Program-made: the position numbers and the translations under genes
The notes under the pieces: generated by a model
Database searches by the model: none
What the model was told of the DNA's origin: nothing
The model's input: the letters and a program-made list of their open reading frames with translations, nothing else
Shown: in pieces, positions 50,402 through 59,792 of the stretch
How positions within the stretch are numbered: position 1 is the stretch's first letter
Layout: each line of letters opens with the position of its first letter
NCBI GenBank assembly: GCA_018399285.1
Contig: JAGYOW010000007.1
Location: 1 to 64,000, forward strand
Reading direction: 5' to 3'
Length of the DNA stretch: 64,000 nt
From: Desulfotignum sp.
Lineage (GTDB): Bacteria > Desulfobacterota > Desulfobacteria > Desulfobacterales > Desulfobacteraceae

Positions 50402-51700
50402 ATGTCAGATCCCAGCAAGCGTCCGGCGGATACGGGATCTGCCCGTGTCGGAATACAGGAAAACAGGCAGCTGTACCCCAAAAATTCATGGACGATCCTG
50501 GTGATCGACGATGAACCCGATGTGCGGGATGTCATGGTCATCAGCCTGGAAGATGCCGGTTACAGGACCCTTTCCGCGCCGGACGGTGAAACGGGTCTCA
50601 GGCTGCTGGAAACCCGGGCACCTCAGATCCTTATCACGGATATCAAGATGCCGGGCATGAGCGGCCTGGAAGTGTTGAAAAAAGCCCACCTGATCCGGCC
50701 TGAAACCCAGGTGATCGTCACCACGGGATTTGCAGACATCAAAAAAGCGATCACCGCGTTGCAGTACGATGCGTCTGATTTCATCACCAAACCCGTGGAC
50801 GACACCACGTTGCACCTGGCCTTGAAGCGGGCCATGGAACGATATCAAAATCAGAAAGAACTGGCGGATTATACGCGGCTTCTGGAACAGACCGTCCTGA
50901 ATCAGGAAAAGATTCTGCACCAGGAAAAAATGATGTCTTTAGGCCGCCTGGCCGCCAGTATGGTCCATGAGATCAACAACCCGCTGTCCGGGATTCTGAA
51001 TTATATCACGCTGATGATCCGGCTGGTGGAAAAACCGGGGTGGGACGGGGCCGGTCAAAACCGTTTTAAAGAGTATCTGACCATTATTCATCAGGAAACC
51101 CGGCGGTGCGCTGATCTGGTTTCCGGACTGCTGCAGTTTTCCAGAAAATCCAGCCTTCAATTCAAGCCCGTGGATATCTGCGAGCTCATCGAGTACAGCC
51201 GGATGCTTTGCAACCACAGGCTGGAACTGGCGGATATCGTTTTTAAAATTACCTGTGATCCGACAATTCCAAAGGTGTCGGGCGATATCAACCAATTGCA
51301 GCAATGTGTGATCAATCTGATTTTCAATGCCATTGACGCGATTGAAGGAAAGCATCCGGCAGCATCGGACAGTATGAAGGAACCTTCTCTCACGGCCCGG
51401 CCGGCGGGACGGATCCGGATCAAGGCAGATATCGAGCATGCGGATCATCAGGCATGTATCCGGGTGTCGGATGACGGCAAAGGCATTCTTCCCGAGGATC
51501 TGCCCCGCATTTTTGAGCCGTTTTTTACCACCAAACAGGACGGTCACGGTGTGGGCTTAGGCTTGTCCACGGTGTACGGCATCATTGAACACCACAACGG
51601 CACCATTAGCGTGGACAGTGAGCCGGGACAGGGAACCTGTTTCACCATCCGATTGCCTGCGTTAGATGAAACCACAAAAACAAAGGAATCAAATTCATGA
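50402..51700 (+). CDS. Receiver-histidine kinase hybrid (cytoplasmic)
   Basis: The 432-residue soluble protein has an N-terminal receiver (about 31-150: VIDDEPD, phosphorylated Asp80 in LITDIKMPGMSG, Lys-Pro in FITKPVDD), a coiled linker, the HisKA dimerisation motif with His189 (AASMVHEINNPLSGIL) and an HATPase domain (VSDDGKGILPEDL, GVGLGLSTVYGI). It has no sensor domain of its own, so it probably relays signals from another kinase, such as the haem kinase at 61203. It overlaps the start of the HdrA gene by four bases. Confidence 0.92.
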   Translation: MSDPSKRPADTGSARVGIQENRQLYPKNSWTILVIDDEPDVRDVMVISLEDAGYRTLSAPDGETGLRLLETRAPQILITDIKMPGMSGLEVLKKAHLIRPETQVIVTTGFADIKKAITALQYDASDFITKPVDDTTLHLALKRAMERYQNQKELADYTRLLEQTVLNQEKILHQEKMMSLGRLAASMVHEINNPLSGILNYITLMIRLVEKPGWDGAGQNRFKEYLTIIHQETRRCADLVSGLLQFSRKSSLQFKPVDICELIEYSRMLCNHRLELADIVFKITCDPTIPKVSGDINQLQQCVINLIFNAIDAIEGKHPAASDSMKEPSLTARPAGRIRIKADIEHADHQACIRVSDDGKGILPEDLPRIFEPFFTTKQDGHGVGLGLSTVYGIIEHHNGTISVDSEPGQGTCFTIRLPALDETTKTKESNS

Positions 51701-54700
51701 TACCTGACTATTTGCCAGTACGTGTGGGGGTTTATATCTGTCACTGCGGCGTGAACATCGCCGGAAAAGTGGATGTGGCAGATGTCAGTGAATGGGCCGG
51801 ATCCCTGCCCCATGTGGTCGTTTCCAGGGACTACAAATTCATGTGTTCCGAGCCGGGTCAGGCCATGATAGAAACAGACATCAAAGAATATGGACTGAAC
51901 CGGGTGGTGGTGGCGTCCTGTTCCCCGAGGCTGCATGGGAAAACCTTTATGGAAACCTGCCGGAGAGCCGGGATCAATCCGTATTATTTTAACATGGCTT
52001 CGGTCAGAGAACAGGTGTCCTGGGTGACCAGAGACCGGGACCGGGCCACCCGCAAGGCCCGGCGCCTGGTGGCGGCGGCTGTGAGCCGGGTGGCCTTTCA
52101 TCAGCCGTTGACCACGGGCCTGTCCAAGGTGCATCCGGATGTGGCCGTCATCGGCGGGGGCATTGCCGGGATGCAGGCAGCCATCGATATCGGCAATGCC
52201 GGGCTTACGGTGCATCTCATTGAAAAAGACAGCACCATCGGCGGGCACATGCTCCAGTTTGACAAAACCTTTCCCACCCTGGACTGTGCCGCCTGCATCG
52301 GTACGCCCAAGATGGTGGAGGTGGCCCAGAACTCAAATATCGATCTGCACACCTTCAGCCGGGTGACGGAAGTGACCGGGTTTGTCGGCAATTACACGTT
52401 GGATATCACGGAAAAACCCCGGTATGTGAATGCGGATCTGTGCACGGGATGCGGCGAGTGCGCCACGGTGTGTCCCGTGTCCATTCCCAGTGACTGGGAC
52501 ATGGGACTGTCGAACCGAAAAGCCATTGGCAGAAGTTTTCCCCAGGCCATTCCAATTACGTTTCAGATTGAAAAAAATCAGACCGCGCCGTGTACCCGGA
52601 CCTGTCCGGCCGGCATCAATGTCCAGGGATATGTGCAGCTGGCCAAACAGGAAAAATATGATCAGGCCCTGGCATTGATCATGGAAAAGGCCCCGTTTCC
52701 CGGGGTCTTAGGCCGGGTGTGCCCCCATCCCTGCGAAACGGCCTGTGCCCGGGGAGAAACAGACAAACCCGTGGCCATCCGCCTGCTCAAACGATATGTG
52801 TCCGACATGGCCGGGCCGGATGCCCGACAGATCCCGGACATTGTTGACAAAGAAGAAAAAATCGCGGTGATCGGGGCCGGACCGGCCGGGCTGACGGCGG
52901 CCTATTTTCTGCGGCTGAAAGGCTACCAGGTCAAGGTATTCGAGGCCTCCGACCAGGCCGGTGGCATGCTTCGGACCGGCATCCCTGCGTACCGTCTGCC
53001 CCGGGATGTGCTGGATCAGGAAATCCAGCACATCTTGGACCATGGCATCGACCTGAAACTGAATGCCTGCCTGGGAAAAGAGGTGGATCTGGCAGGTTTG
53101 AAAGAACAGGGCTTTTGTGCCTTTTACCTGTCCACGGGGGCCCATCGCTCCCTGAAACTGGGCCTGGAAGGCGAAGACACTTTTTCCGGGGTCATGGACG
53201 CGACCGCGTTTTTAAGACAGATCAATCTGGGAGAAGACACGGCCTGTCACGGCAAGGTCCTGGTGGTGGGCGGCGGCAATGTGGCGATGGATGCGGCCCG
53301 GTGCGCCCGGCGGATTCCCGGATGCGAGGTGACCCTGGTCTACCGCCGCACCCGGGAAGAGATGCCGGCCTATGCCGATGAAATTCAAGGGGCCCTCCAG
53401 GAAGGGATCACCATTTTAGAATTGGCCAGTCCGGTCCGGCTGGAAGTGGATCAGGGAAAGCTCACACAGGTGGTGTGTCTGAAAAATGAACTGGGACCGC
53501 CGGATGCTTCCGGACGGCGGCGGCCCGTGCCCGTGGAAGGATCGGAATTTGTCCTGCCCTGTGACACCCTGATCCCGGCCATCGGCCAGTATCCGGATGA
53601 CCTGGGAATGGATGGGCTGCCCGGGATCGAGATCACGGGCCGAAATCGGGTCAAGGTGGATGGCATCACCTTTCAGACCGGTGAACCCGGCGTGTTTGCC
53701 GGTGGAGACCTGGTCCTGGGGCCGGCCACCGTGGTCCAGGCTGTCGGCCAGGGCCGTGCCGCAGCTAACTATATCCATGAATTTATCCAGGACCCGGCCC
53801 GGTTTGAACCGGGGGCCGATACGGGCATGGCGGATACATCCGTCACCGGACCTGCGGACATCACGGGGGCTGACTGGAACACGGCTGACGGGGCAGCGCC
53901 TTTGTCTGAAAACAGATCCGAAAACAGGTTCGAAAAAAGCACTGACAAAAGGGCTTTGAACGCTTTTACATCAGAGCCTTCGGGTGCCGTCCCCCGGGCC
54001 GAACCGGCCTGGATGGACCCGGATCAACGGATTTCAGGGTTTGACGAGGTGGAAGCCTGCCTCACCCCGGACCAGGCCCTGGCAGAAGCGGGCCGGTGTC
54101 TTAACTGCGGGATCTGCTGCGAGTGTAAAGCGTGTGTGGCCGCCTGCGAACGGGATGCCATTAACCATGACATGAAAGAAAAACACTATCAGATCCAGGC
54201 GGGCAGCATCATTCTGGCCACAGGCTATGACACCCTGGACCCGACGGCCATGACCCGGTTCGGTTACGGCCGGTACCCCAATGTGTACACGGCCCTGGAG
54301 TTCGAGCGCTTAAGCAATGCCACGGGCCCCACGGGCGGACAGATCCTGATGCGCGACCATGACCGGACATTCACACGGCCTCCAAGGTCCGTGGCCATTG
54401 TGCATTGTGTGGGGAGCCGGGATGTGAATTTCCATGAATACTGCTCCCGGGTCTGCTGTATGTATGCGTTGAAATACACCCACCTGATCAAGGAGAAAGT
54501 GGGCCATGACACAAAGGTGTATGATTTTTATATTGATATGCGCTGTTTCGGCAAAGGGTATGAAGAGTTTTACAACCGGTGCCAGCAGGAGGGGACCGTT
54601 TTCATCCGGGGCAAGGTGGCCCGGATCACGCATCAACCCGGGGCTGACGGGGATTCGGAAACACTGGTGGCCGTGGCCGAAGATACCCTGATGGGAGAGG

Positions 54701-55215
54701 TGATTGAAGTGCCCGTGGACATGGTGGTGTTGTGTACGGCCATCCAGGCCCGACAGGATGCGGGAGAGATCGGCCATGTCCTGGGGCTCAACCAGGGGGC
54801 GGACGGGTTTTTCCTGGAGGAACATCCCAAACTCGGGCCCGTGAATACATCCACGGAAGGCGTATTTTTAAGCGGGTGCTGCCAGAAACCCATGGACATT
54901 CCGGACACGGTGTCCCAGGCATCCGGCGCTGCGGCCAAGTCCTTGTCCCTGGCGTCAAGGGGTCAGGTGGAGATTTCTCCCACTGTGGCCAGCATTGATC
55001 CGGATATCTGTGCCGGATGTCAATTGTGTCTGGTGCTGTGCCCCTATGGGGCCATTGAATTTGATGAAGACCGGCAGGTGTCCGTGGTCAATGAAGCCGT
55101 GTGCAAAGGATGTGGTTCCTGTTCCGGGGCCTGTCCCAGCGGTGCAGCCGTGAGCCGTCATTTTACCCGAAAACAGATGTTTGCCGAAATCAGCGGTGTG
55201 CTGGCGGAATTGTGA
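51697..55215 (+). CDS. hdrA: HdrA-type flavoprotein with inserted GltD/NfnB-like NAD(P)H oxidoreductase
   Basis: The 1172-residue protein is a heterodisulfide-reductase HdrA cut by a large insert. HdrA N-terminal domain (1-145); FAD loop VIGGGIAGMQA (151-161); FPTLDCAAC (192-200); ferredoxin CTGCGECATVCP (249-260). Then a complete GltD/NfnB-like module (about 288-700): Fe-S domain Cys (299-350), FAD loop VIGAGPAGLTAAY (391-403), nucleotide loop VVGGGNVAMDAARCARR. A poorly conserved linker (700-770) leads to a second ferredoxin (801-817), the HdrA C-half (IVHCVGSRDV, CSRVCCMYALK) and a C-terminal double ferredoxin (1105-1148). It likely takes electrons from NAD(P)H and bifurcates them. Confidence 0.93.
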   Translation: MIPDYLPVRVGVYICHCGVNIAGKVDVADVSEWAGSLPHVVVSRDYKFMCSEPGQAMIETDIKEYGLNRVVVASCSPRLHGKTFMETCRRAGINPYYFNMASVREQVSWVTRDRDRATRKARRLVAAAVSRVAFHQPLTTGLSKVHPDVAVIGGGIAGMQAAIDIGNAGLTVHLIEKDSTIGGHMLQFDKTFPTLDCAACIGTPKMVEVAQNSNIDLHTFSRVTEVTGFVGNYTLDITEKPRYVNADLCTGCGECATVCPVSIPSDWDMGLSNRKAIGRSFPQAIPITFQIEKNQTAPCTRTCPAGINVQGYVQLAKQEKYDQALALIMEKAPFPGVLGRVCPHPCETACARGETDKPVAIRLLKRYVSDMAGPDARQIPDIVDKEEKIAVIGAGPAGLTAAYFLRLKGYQVKVFEASDQAGGMLRTGIPAYRLPRDVLDQEIQHILDHGIDLKLNACLGKEVDLAGLKEQGFCAFYLSTGAHRSLKLGLEGEDTFSGVMDATAFLRQINLGEDTACHGKVLVVGGGNVAMDAARCARRIPGCEVTLVYRRTREEMPAYADEIQGALQEGITILELASPVRLEVDQGKLTQVVCLKNELGPPDASGRRRPVPVEGSEFVLPCDTLIPAIGQYPDDLGMDGLPGIEITGRNRVKVDGITFQTGEPGVFAGGDLVLGPATVVQAVGQGRAAANYIHEFIQDPARFEPGADTGMADTSVTGPADITGADWNTADGAAPLSENRSENRFEKSTDKRALNAFTSEPSGAVPRAEPAWMDPDQRISGFDEVEACLTPDQALAEAGRCLNCGICCECKACVAACERDAINHDMKEKHYQIQAGSIILATGYDTLDPTAMTRFGYGRYPNVYTALEFERLSNATGPTGGQILMRDHDRTFTRPPRSVAIVHCVGSRDVNFHEYCSRVCCMYALKYTHLIKEKVGHDTKVYDFYIDMRCFGKGYEEFYNRCQQEGTVFIRGKVARITHQPGADGDSETLVAVAEDTLMGEVIEVPVDMVVLCTAIQARQDAGEIGHVLGLNQGADGFFLEEHPKLGPVNTSTEGVFLSGCCQKPMDIPDTVSQASGAAAKSLSLASRGQVEISPTVASIDPDICAGCQLCLVLCPYGAIEFDEDRQVSVVNEAVCKGCGSCSGACPSGAAVSRHFTRKQMFAEISGVLAEL

Positions 55216-55293
55216 ATCTGCCGGTATTCATTGCCAATGACTATTAGACTGTTTGATTATTTGACTGTTTGACCATTTCAACAGGAGGACCCC

Positions 55294-55776
55294 ATGACCC
55301 AGACCGTAATGGAACCATCACAGGCATCACCCGCTAAAAATCCATCTTTGGCCGGAGATGCGTTCGAACCCGTGCTCATTGCATTTGTGTGCAACTGGTG
55401 CACCTACACGGCCGCGGACCTGGCCGGTACCTCCCGTCTGACCTATCCGGACAATGTCAGACTGGTGCGGGTCATGTGTACGGGCATGGTGGATCCCCAG
55501 TACGTGATCAAGGCGTTTCTGGAAGGGGCCGATGCCGTGCTGGTATCCGGGTGTCATCCAGGAGACTGCCACTATATCAATGGGAATTATAAAGCCCGGC
55601 GCAGGATTTTGTTGCTGAAACAGATTCTGCCCCGATTCGGCATCGATGCGAAAAGGCTTCGGCTGACCTGGATCGGGGCCAGCGACGGGATCGAATTCGC
55701 CCAGACCATGACCCGGTTTGTGAAAGATATCAAAGAGATAGGGCCGTGTCAGGCCCGGCTGCAACCGGTCATCTGA
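55294..55776 (+). CDS. mvhD: MvhD-like iron-sulfur subunit
   Basis: The 160-residue protein matches MvhD, the small [2Fe-2S] protein that links hydrogenase, formate dehydrogenase or NAD(P)H modules to HdrA. The Cys motifs are FVCNWCTYTAADLAG, RVMCTGMVDP and SGCHPGDCHY. AGGAGG lies before the ATG. It sits 78 bases after the HdrA gene. Confidence 0.94.
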   Translation: MTQTVMEPSQASPAKNPSLAGDAFEPVLIAFVCNWCTYTAADLAGTSRLTYPDNVRLVRVMCTGMVDPQYVIKAFLEGADAVLVSGCHPGDCHYINGNYKARRRILLLKQILPRFGIDAKRLRLTWIGASDGIEFAQTMTRFVKDIKEIGPCQARLQPVI

Positions 55777-55814
55777 ACACCAGGCACCCATTGTCCAATA
55801 CGACAGGAGAAATT

Positions 55815-56975
55815 ATGATTGCATCCATTCAAACCAAAAACCAGTCCATCACCCGGACCCTTCAGGATTTTTTTGCCGACCTGCTTAAAACCGGGGCCGT
55901 GGATGCCGTGCTGGTGCCGTCCCGGATTTCAAAATCCCCATATGTCAAACCCTGCCTGATCACTTCTGCCGATCAGATGGACCAGACCGTCCCGTTGGGG
56001 CCGGGCTTTTTTGTCAATGCCGGCCCCATGGTGTCCCGGCTGACCCGGACAAGGGCCGATGCCACCATCGGGGTGTGGCTTCGTCCCTGTGAAGTCCGGG
56101 CCTTTGTGGAACTGACCAAACTCAGACAGGGGGGCAGACAAGATGTAATTATTTTGAGCATGGACTGCCCCATGGCCCTGTCCCGCAAAGACTATGAAGA
56201 CTGGGCAGCCCAGGGGGAAGGGGGACTCGGGGATGTGGATAAATGGATTCACACCGTGTATCAGAAACCCGTGACAAAAGCGGATGCATGGCCCGTGGCC
56301 CGGGCATGTCAAGTGTGCGAAAGCCCTTATCCCGTGAACGCGGATGTGTCTGTGATGCTTATGGGCGCAGACCTGGACAAAGAGATCCCGGTGCGGGCCG
56401 ACACTGAAAAAGGAGAAAAACTGCTGGCCGCACTGGACCTGACAGACAATGGCCAGGAACCGGCACAGCGCAAAGCCATGCTGGCGGATCTGACGGCGGA
56501 CCGCACCGCAGCATTTCAGGCCATGGACGAGGAAATGCTCGTCCGGACCGGCAGCATTGACGCGTTGAACCGATTTTTCAGCGCCTGCGTCAACTGCTAC
56601 AACTGCCGGAGCGTGTGCCCGGTCTGTTATTGCAAGGAATGTGTGTTCAACACGGATGCCGTGGCATACGCTCCGGCCCAGTACCTTTCCTGGGCCGACA
56701 AATGGGGTCAGGTCCCGATGCCCAATGATACCGTGTTTTTTCACCTGACCCGCCTGGCCCATATCGGGTGCACCTGTGTGGGGTGCGGCCAGTGCACCCT
56801 GGCCTGCCCCAGTCAGATTCCCGTGGCCGACCTGTTCATCAGTGTCACCCGGAACGTCCGGAAGGCCTTTGACTATGTCCCGGGCAGGGATGATGCGGAA
56901 GCGCTGCCCCTGTCTGTGTTTCAGGAATCGGAATTTACCGATATCGTGGGAATGGGAAACAAGGAGGTCACATGA
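55815..56975 (+). CDS. FrhB/FdhB-like iron-sulfur flavoprotein
   Basis: The 386-residue protein resembles the beta subunit of F420-reducing hydrogenase and the FdhB-like proteins seen beside HdrA-MvhD. It shows WLRPCEVRAFVEL and two Fe-S motifs: CVNCYNCRSVCPVCYCKEC (258-276) and CTCVGCGQCTLACP (319-332). No formate dehydrogenase or hydrogenase large subunit is encoded near it, so its electron partner is unclear. The ATG at 55815 follows AGGAGAAATT. It overlaps the next HdrA gene by four bases. Confidence 0.85.
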   Translation: MIASIQTKNQSITRTLQDFFADLLKTGAVDAVLVPSRISKSPYVKPCLITSADQMDQTVPLGPGFFVNAGPMVSRLTRTRADATIGVWLRPCEVRAFVELTKLRQGGRQDVIILSMDCPMALSRKDYEDWAAQGEGGLGDVDKWIHTVYQKPVTKADAWPVARACQVCESPYPVNADVSVMLMGADLDKEIPVRADTEKGEKLLAALDLTDNGQEPAQRKAMLADLTADRTAAFQAMDEEMLVRTGSIDALNRFFSACVNCYNCRSVCPVCYCKECVFNTDAVAYAPAQYLSWADKWGQVPMPNDTVFFHLTRLAHIGCTCVGCGQCTLACPSQIPVADLFISVTRNVRKAFDYVPGRDDAEALPLSVFQESEFTDIVGMGNKEVT

Positions 56976-59782
56976 CAGATCAAATCGGCAAAACCCTGGT
57001 GATCGGCGGCGGTATTTCAGGGATCCGGGCATCCCTGGATCTGGCCCAGGCCGGCTTTCAGGTGATTTTGATGGAACAGGCGGACCGGGTGGGAGGACTC
57101 TTGTCCCAGCTGGACACCCAGTTTCCCACCTCCACCTGCGGCATGTGCCGGATGCTGCCCATGATGGACCGGGATCATGTGGACCCCCAGTGCCTGCGCC
57201 GGGGGCTTGCCCATGACAACATCGAGATCTGTGTGTCCACGGACCTGATCTCCCTGACAGGGGAGCCGGGTCATTTCACGGTGTCTTTCATCGCTCAAAC
57301 GGATGGGGGCCGGCAGGAATGCCCCGTGCTGGTGGTGGATGATGAAAAAATCGTCAGAGATTCCATGAAGGAATGGCTCAGGGAAGAAGGATATCCGGTT
57401 CAGACGGCAGAGTCAGCGGCCACGGCCCTGGAACTTCTTAAAACAGGGAATTTCAAGGCAATGCTCACGGACATCAAAATGCCGGGTATGGACGGGGTGA
57501 CCCTGTTGACCCGGGCCAAAGAGATCCAGCCGGACCTGGCCGTGGTGATGATGACGGCATATGCGGCCGTGGACACGGCCGTGGAAGCCATGAAACAGGG
57601 TGCGCTTGATTATCTGGTCAAACCCTTTGATCCGGATGCCGTGCTTTTGATGGTGGACCGCATCTATAAAGATGCCGTGGCCCAAAATGCCCGGATCGAT
57701 ACGGTGGATGCCGTGATACTGGCAACCGGGGCCACTTTTTTTCACCCGGACCAGGGTATCAACGCTTATGGATACGGCCGGATTCCCGGCGTGGTCACCA
57801 ACCTGGAGTTTGAACGCATGCTCAGCCATGCCGGCCCGGGGGGCATGGATCTGACGCATCCTGTGACGGGCCGGCCCGTGACCCGGATCGCCTGGTTTCA
57901 ATGTGTGGGGTCCAGAGATATCCAGACCGGCACCCCGTTTTGTTCTGCCACCTGCTGCATGATTTCCGTCAAGCAGAGCCTGCTGGCGAAAACCATGTAT
58001 CCTCATGTGACTGAGGCCTGTGTGTTTTATATGGATCTGCGCACATGGGGCAAGGCATCGGATGCATATGCCCGGCAGGCGGAAGCGGCGGGAGTCCGGT
58101 TTGTCCGGGCCCGGGTCCATTCACTGGCCCCGGGCCTAAAAGAACCGGACGGGGCCATTCCGGTGGTGTGGATGGACCCGTCCGGAGAGCGGAACCAATC
58201 TTTGTTCGATCTGGTGGTCCTGGCCCCGGGACAGCATCCGGATGCGTTTCTGACCGGGTTTGTCAAAGACCAGGAACTGACTGCAGATGACTGGGGATTT
58301 GTCCGGCCGGAACCTTTTTTACCCGCACACACCAGCCGGCCGGGGATCTTTGCCTGCGGCAGTGCCACCGGACCCAAAGATATTCACGATTCCGTGACCG
58401 GGGCCACAGCGGCAGCCCTGTCTGCCATGCAGGTGATGGCCGGGGCCGGCCGGCATCTGGTTCAGAATTCAGAACAGACGGAATCGCCGGTCCAGCAGGC
58501 GGCTGGCATATCTCTTTTCCCCGGAGCCCTGGTCATCGGCGGAGGAATCGCCGGCATGACCGCAGCGCTGGCCATTGCAGATCAGGGGTTTGAAGTGGAT
58601 CTGGTGGAAAAAACCGATCATTTGGGGGGAAATCTGGTGTGGCTTAAGAAAGGCATCCAGGGGGCGGACGATTTTCTGGAACAGCAGATGGCCGCGGTCC
58701 AGGCCCATGACCGGATTCGGATTCACACCCGCAACTGTGCGGCAGAAACAACGGGCCGTCCCGGCCGATGGATCACCCGGCTGACACCGGTTGAGGACGC
58801 TGTGGACCAGTCTGCCGGAGTCCCGGTCCGGCACGGGGTGGTGGTGCTGGCCGTGGGCGGTGTCGAAGCCGGGCCTGACGCGCCGGAACCGGATCAGAAA
58901 TCCGGCTTTTATACCCAGCAGCAGTTTCAACAGCTCCTGGACGGCAATGACATCGATTCAGGTTCGCCCCTTCAGGTGGCCCTGTTTCAATGCCACGGCA
59001 GCCGGGAACCCGGCCGGGAATATTGTTCCCGGGTCTGCTGTCCCCGGTCCCTGGACCAGGCCATGCAATTGAAATCCCTGAATCCCGACACCCGGGTGGT
59101 GATTTTTTACCGGGACATGATGACGCCGGGCCTGACCGAGGCCGACTATACGGAAGCCAGAAAAAAAGGGGTGGTGTTTGTGCCCTATGAGCCCGGGAAT
59201 GCACCCAACCTGGCTGCGGAGGATACCGGGTGCAAAGTGACCTGGACCGACCCGATTCTGGGGCGGGCCATGGAAATGGATGCAGATTACGTGATTTTGG
59301 CCAAAGGCATCCGGTCCGGACTGTCCAAGGATCTGGCACACATGTTCGAAGCCGACCTGGACGGGTCCGGATTTTTTGACCAGGCCGATATCAAGTGGCG
59401 GCCCGTGGAAGCCATGGATCCCCGGGTGCTGGCCTGCGGCATCTGCCTGGAACCCGGAAGTCTGGCCCTGACCCTGGCCTCAGCCCGGGCTGCGGCCGCC
59501 AAAGCAGTATCCCTGCTGGGCCGGCAGACCTTTTTCCCGAGTCAGGACACGGCCCGGGTCAGAAGCGCGTTCTGCAGCCTGTGCCGGATCTGTATTGACG
59601 CGTGCCCGTTCAATGCCCGGTTCATCGATCCGGAAACCCGCACACTGAAGGTGGATCCCCTGGCCTGCCAGGGATGCGGGATCTGTGCGGCTGCCTGTCC
59701 CTCCGGGGCTGCCGTGGTGGCGGGCCGGTCTCTGGCACCCATGATGAAAACCATTCATGCCGCGTTAAACGCGCCGTTATAA
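56972..59782 (+). CDS. hdrA: Double HdrA-type flavoprotein with an inserted phospho-receiver domain
   Basis: The 936-residue protein has two HdrA-like flavin modules. Module 1: FAD loop VIGGGISGIRA (10-20) and FPTSTCGMC (51-59). At about 118-240 a complete response-regulator receiver stands where HdrA normally holds its internal ferredoxin: VVDDEK (Asp123/124), Asp167 in LTDIKMPGMDG, Thr195 in MMTAYA, Lys217 in LVKPFDP. The HdrA sequence resumes at AVILATG. Module 2 starts with VIGGGIAGMTA (521-531). The C terminus has two ferredoxin motifs (CSLCRICIDACP, CQGCGICAAACP). All receiver key residues are present, so phosphorylation could control electron flow. Confidence 0.94.
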   Translation: MTDQIGKTLVIGGGISGIRASLDLAQAGFQVILMEQADRVGGLLSQLDTQFPTSTCGMCRMLPMMDRDHVDPQCLRRGLAHDNIEICVSTDLISLTGEPGHFTVSFIAQTDGGRQECPVLVVDDEKIVRDSMKEWLREEGYPVQTAESAATALELLKTGNFKAMLTDIKMPGMDGVTLLTRAKEIQPDLAVVMMTAYAAVDTAVEAMKQGALDYLVKPFDPDAVLLMVDRIYKDAVAQNARIDTVDAVILATGATFFHPDQGINAYGYGRIPGVVTNLEFERMLSHAGPGGMDLTHPVTGRPVTRIAWFQCVGSRDIQTGTPFCSATCCMISVKQSLLAKTMYPHVTEACVFYMDLRTWGKASDAYARQAEAAGVRFVRARVHSLAPGLKEPDGAIPVVWMDPSGERNQSLFDLVVLAPGQHPDAFLTGFVKDQELTADDWGFVRPEPFLPAHTSRPGIFACGSATGPKDIHDSVTGATAAALSAMQVMAGAGRHLVQNSEQTESPVQQAAGISLFPGALVIGGGIAGMTAALAIADQGFEVDLVEKTDHLGGNLVWLKKGIQGADDFLEQQMAAVQAHDRIRIHTRNCAAETTGRPGRWITRLTPVEDAVDQSAGVPVRHGVVVLAVGGVEAGPDAPEPDQKSGFYTQQQFQQLLDGNDIDSGSPLQVALFQCHGSREPGREYCSRVCCPRSLDQAMQLKSLNPDTRVVIFYRDMMTPGLTEADYTEARKKGVVFVPYEPGNAPNLAAEDTGCKVTWTDPILGRAMEMDADYVILAKGIRSGLSKDLAHMFEADLDGSGFFDQADIKWRPVEAMDPRVLACGICLEPGSLALTLASARAAAAKAVSLLGRQTFFPSQDTARVRSAFCSLCRICIDACPFNARFIDPETRTLKVDPLACQGCGICAAACPSGAAVVAGRSLAPMMKTIHAALNAPL

Positions 59783-59792
59783 AGGAGTGAGT

